In this document: positions 61,474 through 64,000 of the stretch, piece after piece
How positions within the stretch are numbered: position 1 is the first letter of the stretch
Layout of the letters: every line of letters begins with the position of its first letter
The notes under the pieces: model-generated
Told to the model about the DNA's origin: nothing
Databases searched by the model: none
The model's input: the letters and a program-made list of their open reading frames with translations, nothing else
DNA from: Kosakonia cowanii JCM 10956 = DSM 18146
Lineage (GTDB): Bacteria > Pseudomonadota > Gammaproteobacteria > Enterobacterales > Enterobacteriaceae
NCBI RefSeq assembly: GCF_001975225.1
Contig: NZ_CP019445.1
Coordinates: 3,472,001-3,536,000 of the forward strand
Direction: 5' to 3'
DNA: 64,000 nt
Program-made: the position numbers and the translations under genes

Positions 61474-62154
61474 CTATTTGTGCATCACCACACTGCTTTC
61501 CACCGGAATGCGCGGCATGCGCAGCGTCGCGGCGATATTGCTGGTGTCGGCGTAACCAAACGAGATACCAAACAGCAGACGGTACTCATCTGATACCCCC
61601 AGCGCTTCACGCACCAAATCGGCATGAAAACCGAGCAGCGTCTGCGGAATACCGGCAAAGCCGCGGGCGGCTAAGGAGAGCAAAAAGGTCTGCCCGTACA
61701 TGCCCATATCCGACGCCACGCGAACGTTATCGCCAAAGCTCGGCATAAACAGAAACGCCGCGTGTGGCGCATCGAAAAAGCGGTAGTTGCGCAGGTAGTA
61801 TTCACGGCGCTTCTCTTTATCATCCCGCGCAATGCCCAGCGCTTCGTAATAGAGCTTCGCCTGCTGCTGGCTGCGGTCAAAATAGTCGCCGTGGAAATCC
61901 TCATAGGCGAAGGTGAAGTCCGGCGTCTGTTTGCCGGCAATATCATTCTCGATCATCAGCTGCGCAAGGCGATCCTTGGTTTCGCCGGAAACCACGTGCA
62001 CATGCCAGGGCTGGGTGTTGCAGTTGGAGGGCGCGTATTGCGCATCCTGCAGAACGGCGTGGATCTGCTCATCCGTCAACGGCGTGGGCAAAAAGGCGCG
62101 TACCGAGGTGCGCTGGCGGACGGTTTCATCGAAAGCTAAAACAGGCGTACTCAT
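61474..62154 (-). CDS. Nitroreductase-family flavoenzyme
   Basis: 226 residues from MSTPVLAFDETVRQRTSVRAF (ATG 62154); the frame runs on upstream without similarity. FMN-binding features: RTSVRAFLP near the N terminus, APSNCNTQPWHVHVV and GFAGIPQTLLGFH near the C terminus. It reduces nitro or quinone compounds with NAD(P)H. Divergent from a LysR gene that probably controls it, with a 96-bp gap. Confidence 0.87.
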   Translation of the reverse strand: MSTPVLAFDETVRQRTSVRAFLPTPLTDEQIHAVLQDAQYAPSNCNTQPWHVHVVSGETKDRLAQLMIENDIAGKQTPDFTFAYEDFHGDYFDRSQQQAKLYYEALGIARDDKEKRREYYLRNYRFFDAPHAAFLFMPSFGDNVRVASDMGMYGQTFLLSLAARGFAGIPQTLLGFHADLVREALGVSDEYRLLFGISFGYADTSNIAATLRMPRIPVESSVVMHK

Positions 62155-62250
62155 AAATAGTCTCCGTGCTGAGTGTCGGCGTATCTTAACGATGAACTTC
62201 GTGCGTAAAAACACTACAATGCGCCATGGACCTTTGCGGATTACGCACAG

Positions 62251-63192
62251 ATGAAAAACCTCAGCCAGATTAGCGCCCGATCGATGCACCTCTTTCTTGC
62301 CATCGTACGCGAAGGCAATCTCTCGGAAGTGGCCCGCAACGAGGGGCTTGCCGCCTCGTCCTTATCGCGCGTGGTGCAGCAACTTGAGCAGGCGCTGGAA
62401 ACCCAACTGCTCTATCGCAACACTCGCGCGGTAATCGCCACCGATGCCGGGCATATTTATGCCCAGACCTTCCGCACGATGTTACAGCAGCTAAGCGATG
62501 CGCAGACGCAGGTCGGCGAGCGGCGCGGCGAACCGGGCGGGCGTATCCGCATTAATGCCCCCATCTCCTTTGGTCTGAACCATATCGGGCCACGCATCAG
62601 CGAACTGAGTGAGCGCTACGCCGCCCTGCAGATTGAGCTCAATCTTAACGATGACTATATTGACCCCTTTGCCGACGGCACCGATCTGCTGGTGCGTATC
62701 GCCTCGCTGAAAAACTCGGAGCTGCACGGGCGGCTGATTGCAAAGCAGACTTGCCACCTGGTGGCAACGCCCAACTATATCCGCCGCTACGGCGCGCCCA
62801 CCTCGCCCGAAGATCTGCTGACCCACCGCCTGCTGGCCTATCGCGGGAAAACAGGCTTGCAGCGCTGGCGCTTTCAGCGCGGCGAGCATGATTACGCCTT
62901 CTCGCCGCAGGCGAAAATTCTCTCGGATAATGCGGAGCTGCTGTTGCAGGCAGCGCGCAACGACGCGGGGATGCTGCTCTTTCCGGACTGGCAGGTGGGC
63001 GAGTTGCTTAATCGAGGCGAGCTGGTTGCCCTGCTGCCGGAGTTCACCGCCTCCTATTCGCCGGGCGAACAGTCGCTGTGGATGCTCTATCCGGGCGGGA
63101 AATACCCGTCGCTGAATACACGCACGGTGATCGACTTTCTGCTGGCGAGTTTCGGCTCGCCGCCCTACTGGCGCTACACCGCAACGCCATAA
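62251..63192 (+). CDS. LysR-family transcriptional regulator
   Basis: 313 residues. Winged helix at 10-65 (MHLFLAIVREGNLSEVARNEGLAASSLSRVVQQLEQ) followed by a two-lobed effector domain (RIRINAPISFGLNHIGPRIS ...). Divergent from the nitroreductase gene, which is the most likely target by the usual LysR arrangement. The effector is unknown. Confidence 0.88.
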   Translation: MKNLSQISARSMHLFLAIVREGNLSEVARNEGLAASSLSRVVQQLEQALETQLLYRNTRAVIATDAGHIYAQTFRTMLQQLSDAQTQVGERRGEPGGRIRINAPISFGLNHIGPRISELSERYAALQIELNLNDDYIDPFADGTDLLVRIASLKNSELHGRLIAKQTCHLVATPNYIRRYGAPTSPEDLLTHRLLAYRGKTGLQRWRFQRGEHDYAFSPQAKILSDNAELLLQAARNDAGMLLFPDWQVGELLNRGELVALLPEFTASYSPGEQSLWMLYPGGKYPSLNTRTVIDFLLASFGSPPYWRYTATP

Positions 63193-63225
63193 ACAAAACA
63201 GGGTGGCATTGCGCCACCCTGCGGG

Positions 63226-64000
63226 TTATCTGTTTTTCGGTAGGGTTTTCAGCAAATCATCGGGGCTGATTGAGGCCACCACGCTGCCCGGCAGCGGCAT
63301 CTTGAGGATGTGATTTTTCATTTTGCCGATCACGTGCATTTCACACGGGCGGCAATCGAAGCGCAGGGTTAACACCTCATCGCCGTGTACCAGTTGCATC
63401 GGCGTCGCGCGCCAGCTTTTGATATTGCCCTTCGCCTGTTTTGGGCAGAGGTTAAAGGCAAAGCGCAGGCAGTGTTTGGTGATCATCACCGGTACTTCGC
63501 CCTTCTCTTCGTGGGCTTCATACGCCGCGTCAATCAGCTGCACGCCGTAGCGGTGATAGAATTCACGCGCTTTATGGTTGTAAACGTTGGCGAGGAACGA
63601 GAGATGGGTTTCCGGGTAGACCGGCGCAGGCGTCGCCACCGCTTTACGGCTGCCGCGCTGATAGCTCGCCAGACGCGCCTCTTCCAGCATCTCCACCGTT
63701 TCGCGGCGCAGCTGGTTTAGCAGGCTGTTCGGCACAAACAGCGCCCCCGGCAGGTTGATGTCGACCTTCTGCGCGTAGTAACGGGTGTGCCCAGCTTCGC
63801 CAGGCCATCTTTCAGGTTATCGAGCGCTTTTTCCGCGTTATTGGCTTCATCAAACTGGCCATCCAGCGTATGAGTCACGCTGACGCCATCTTCGCTGGTC
63901 AGCGTCAGCACCAGTTGCTCCTGCCAGCCGCCCAGCTCAATATCAACGCCGATGCGCCGCTCGCTGGAGGTTTTCAGCAGCGCCTGCTGCCAGTTGTGAT
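63226..64000 (-). pseudogene. rlhA: RlhA (YdcP), U32-family 23S rRNA hydroxylation protein, C-terminal part, frameshifted and cut by the window edge
   Basis: The visible C-terminal 258 or so residues are in two frames. The upstream frame gives TLTSEDGVSVTHTLDGQFDE then NNAEKALDNLKDGLAKLG. The downstream frame continues VPNSLLNQLRRETVEMLEEAR ... FNLCPKQAKGNIKS ... LTLRFDCRPCEMHVIGKMKN. Inserting one base near 63788 restores '...LAKLGNTRYYAQKVDINLPG'. E. coli RlhA helps hydroxylate C2501 of 23S rRNA and belongs to the U32 peptidase family. The Cys motifs CPKQ and CRPCEMHV, probably for an iron-sulfur cluster, are intact. Confidence 0.83.

Noticed and set aside
61135..61748. Several open frames within the tandem repeats next to the nitroreductase gene.
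   Set aside because: They translate repeated BIME sequence and carry repeated peptide copies, not a protein fold.

Overview
The window is a gene-dense, GC-rich enterobacterial chromosome segment. It keeps the gene set of the Escherichia coli ydc-ync region (rlhA/ydcP, ydcR, patD, ortT, ydcY, ydcZ, mnaT, curA, mcbR, yncD, yncE) in nearly the same order. Extra cassettes are spliced in: srfABC, a DppA-like binding protein, a PAP2 phosphatase, a Cio-type bd oxidase and a chemoreceptor. Together with an assimilatory nas cluster of the Klebsiella oxytoca type, a TreZ-TreY-GlgX trehalose operon, a chromosomal class A beta-lactamase and a Ter stress module, this points to an Enterobacteriaceae member near Kosakonia, Phytobacter, Klebsiella or Enterobacter. 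The genus cannot be fixed from the sequence alone.

Layout: 1-7960 is part of a Ter (tellurium/stress) module. It holds the end of a CitE-like lyase, terW, three TerY von Willebrand-A proteins, a TerD-domain TerX, and the PP2C phosphatase and protein kinase that complete the TerY-P triad, followed by a RES-domain protein behind a terminator. 8238-9442 (minus) is a GNAT acetyltransferase and a leaderless solute-binding-like protein. 9493-20756 (minus) is nasR-nasFEDCBA, for nitrate/nitrite uptake and reduction to ammonium. It has a readable control region: NtrC-like palindrome, sigma-54 promoter, NasR-type leader hairpin and terminator. 20875-24054 holds a DUF943 protein, digH and a small ECF sigma-factor operon. 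24196-30629 (minus) is treZ-treY-glgX. 30747-31098 is a relic of a formate dehydrogenase operon, next to a class A beta-lactamase gene. 32120-42401 is the yncE-to-ydcY block with a chemoreceptor. 42411-50864 holds a DppA-like protein and srfABC. 50894-55033 holds a hydrolase, two tandem ortT genes, small unknown genes and a phosphatase. 55308-58301 is patD and ydcR. 58573-61111 is cioA-cioB and a tiny DUF2474 subunit, followed by three tandem BIME-like repeats. 61474-64000 is a nitroreductase, a divergent LysR regulator and the end of rlhA.

Several genes carry a single-base loss, mostly in short G/C runs: nasB, the nasC/nasB junction, nasD, patD, rlhA and the formate dehydrogenase relic. Each is restored by adding one base, and the rest of each gene is conserved. 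The common pattern suggests base-calling error more than gene decay, but this cannot be decided from one sequence. No tRNA, rRNA, CRISPR array, insertion sequence or prophage was seen.
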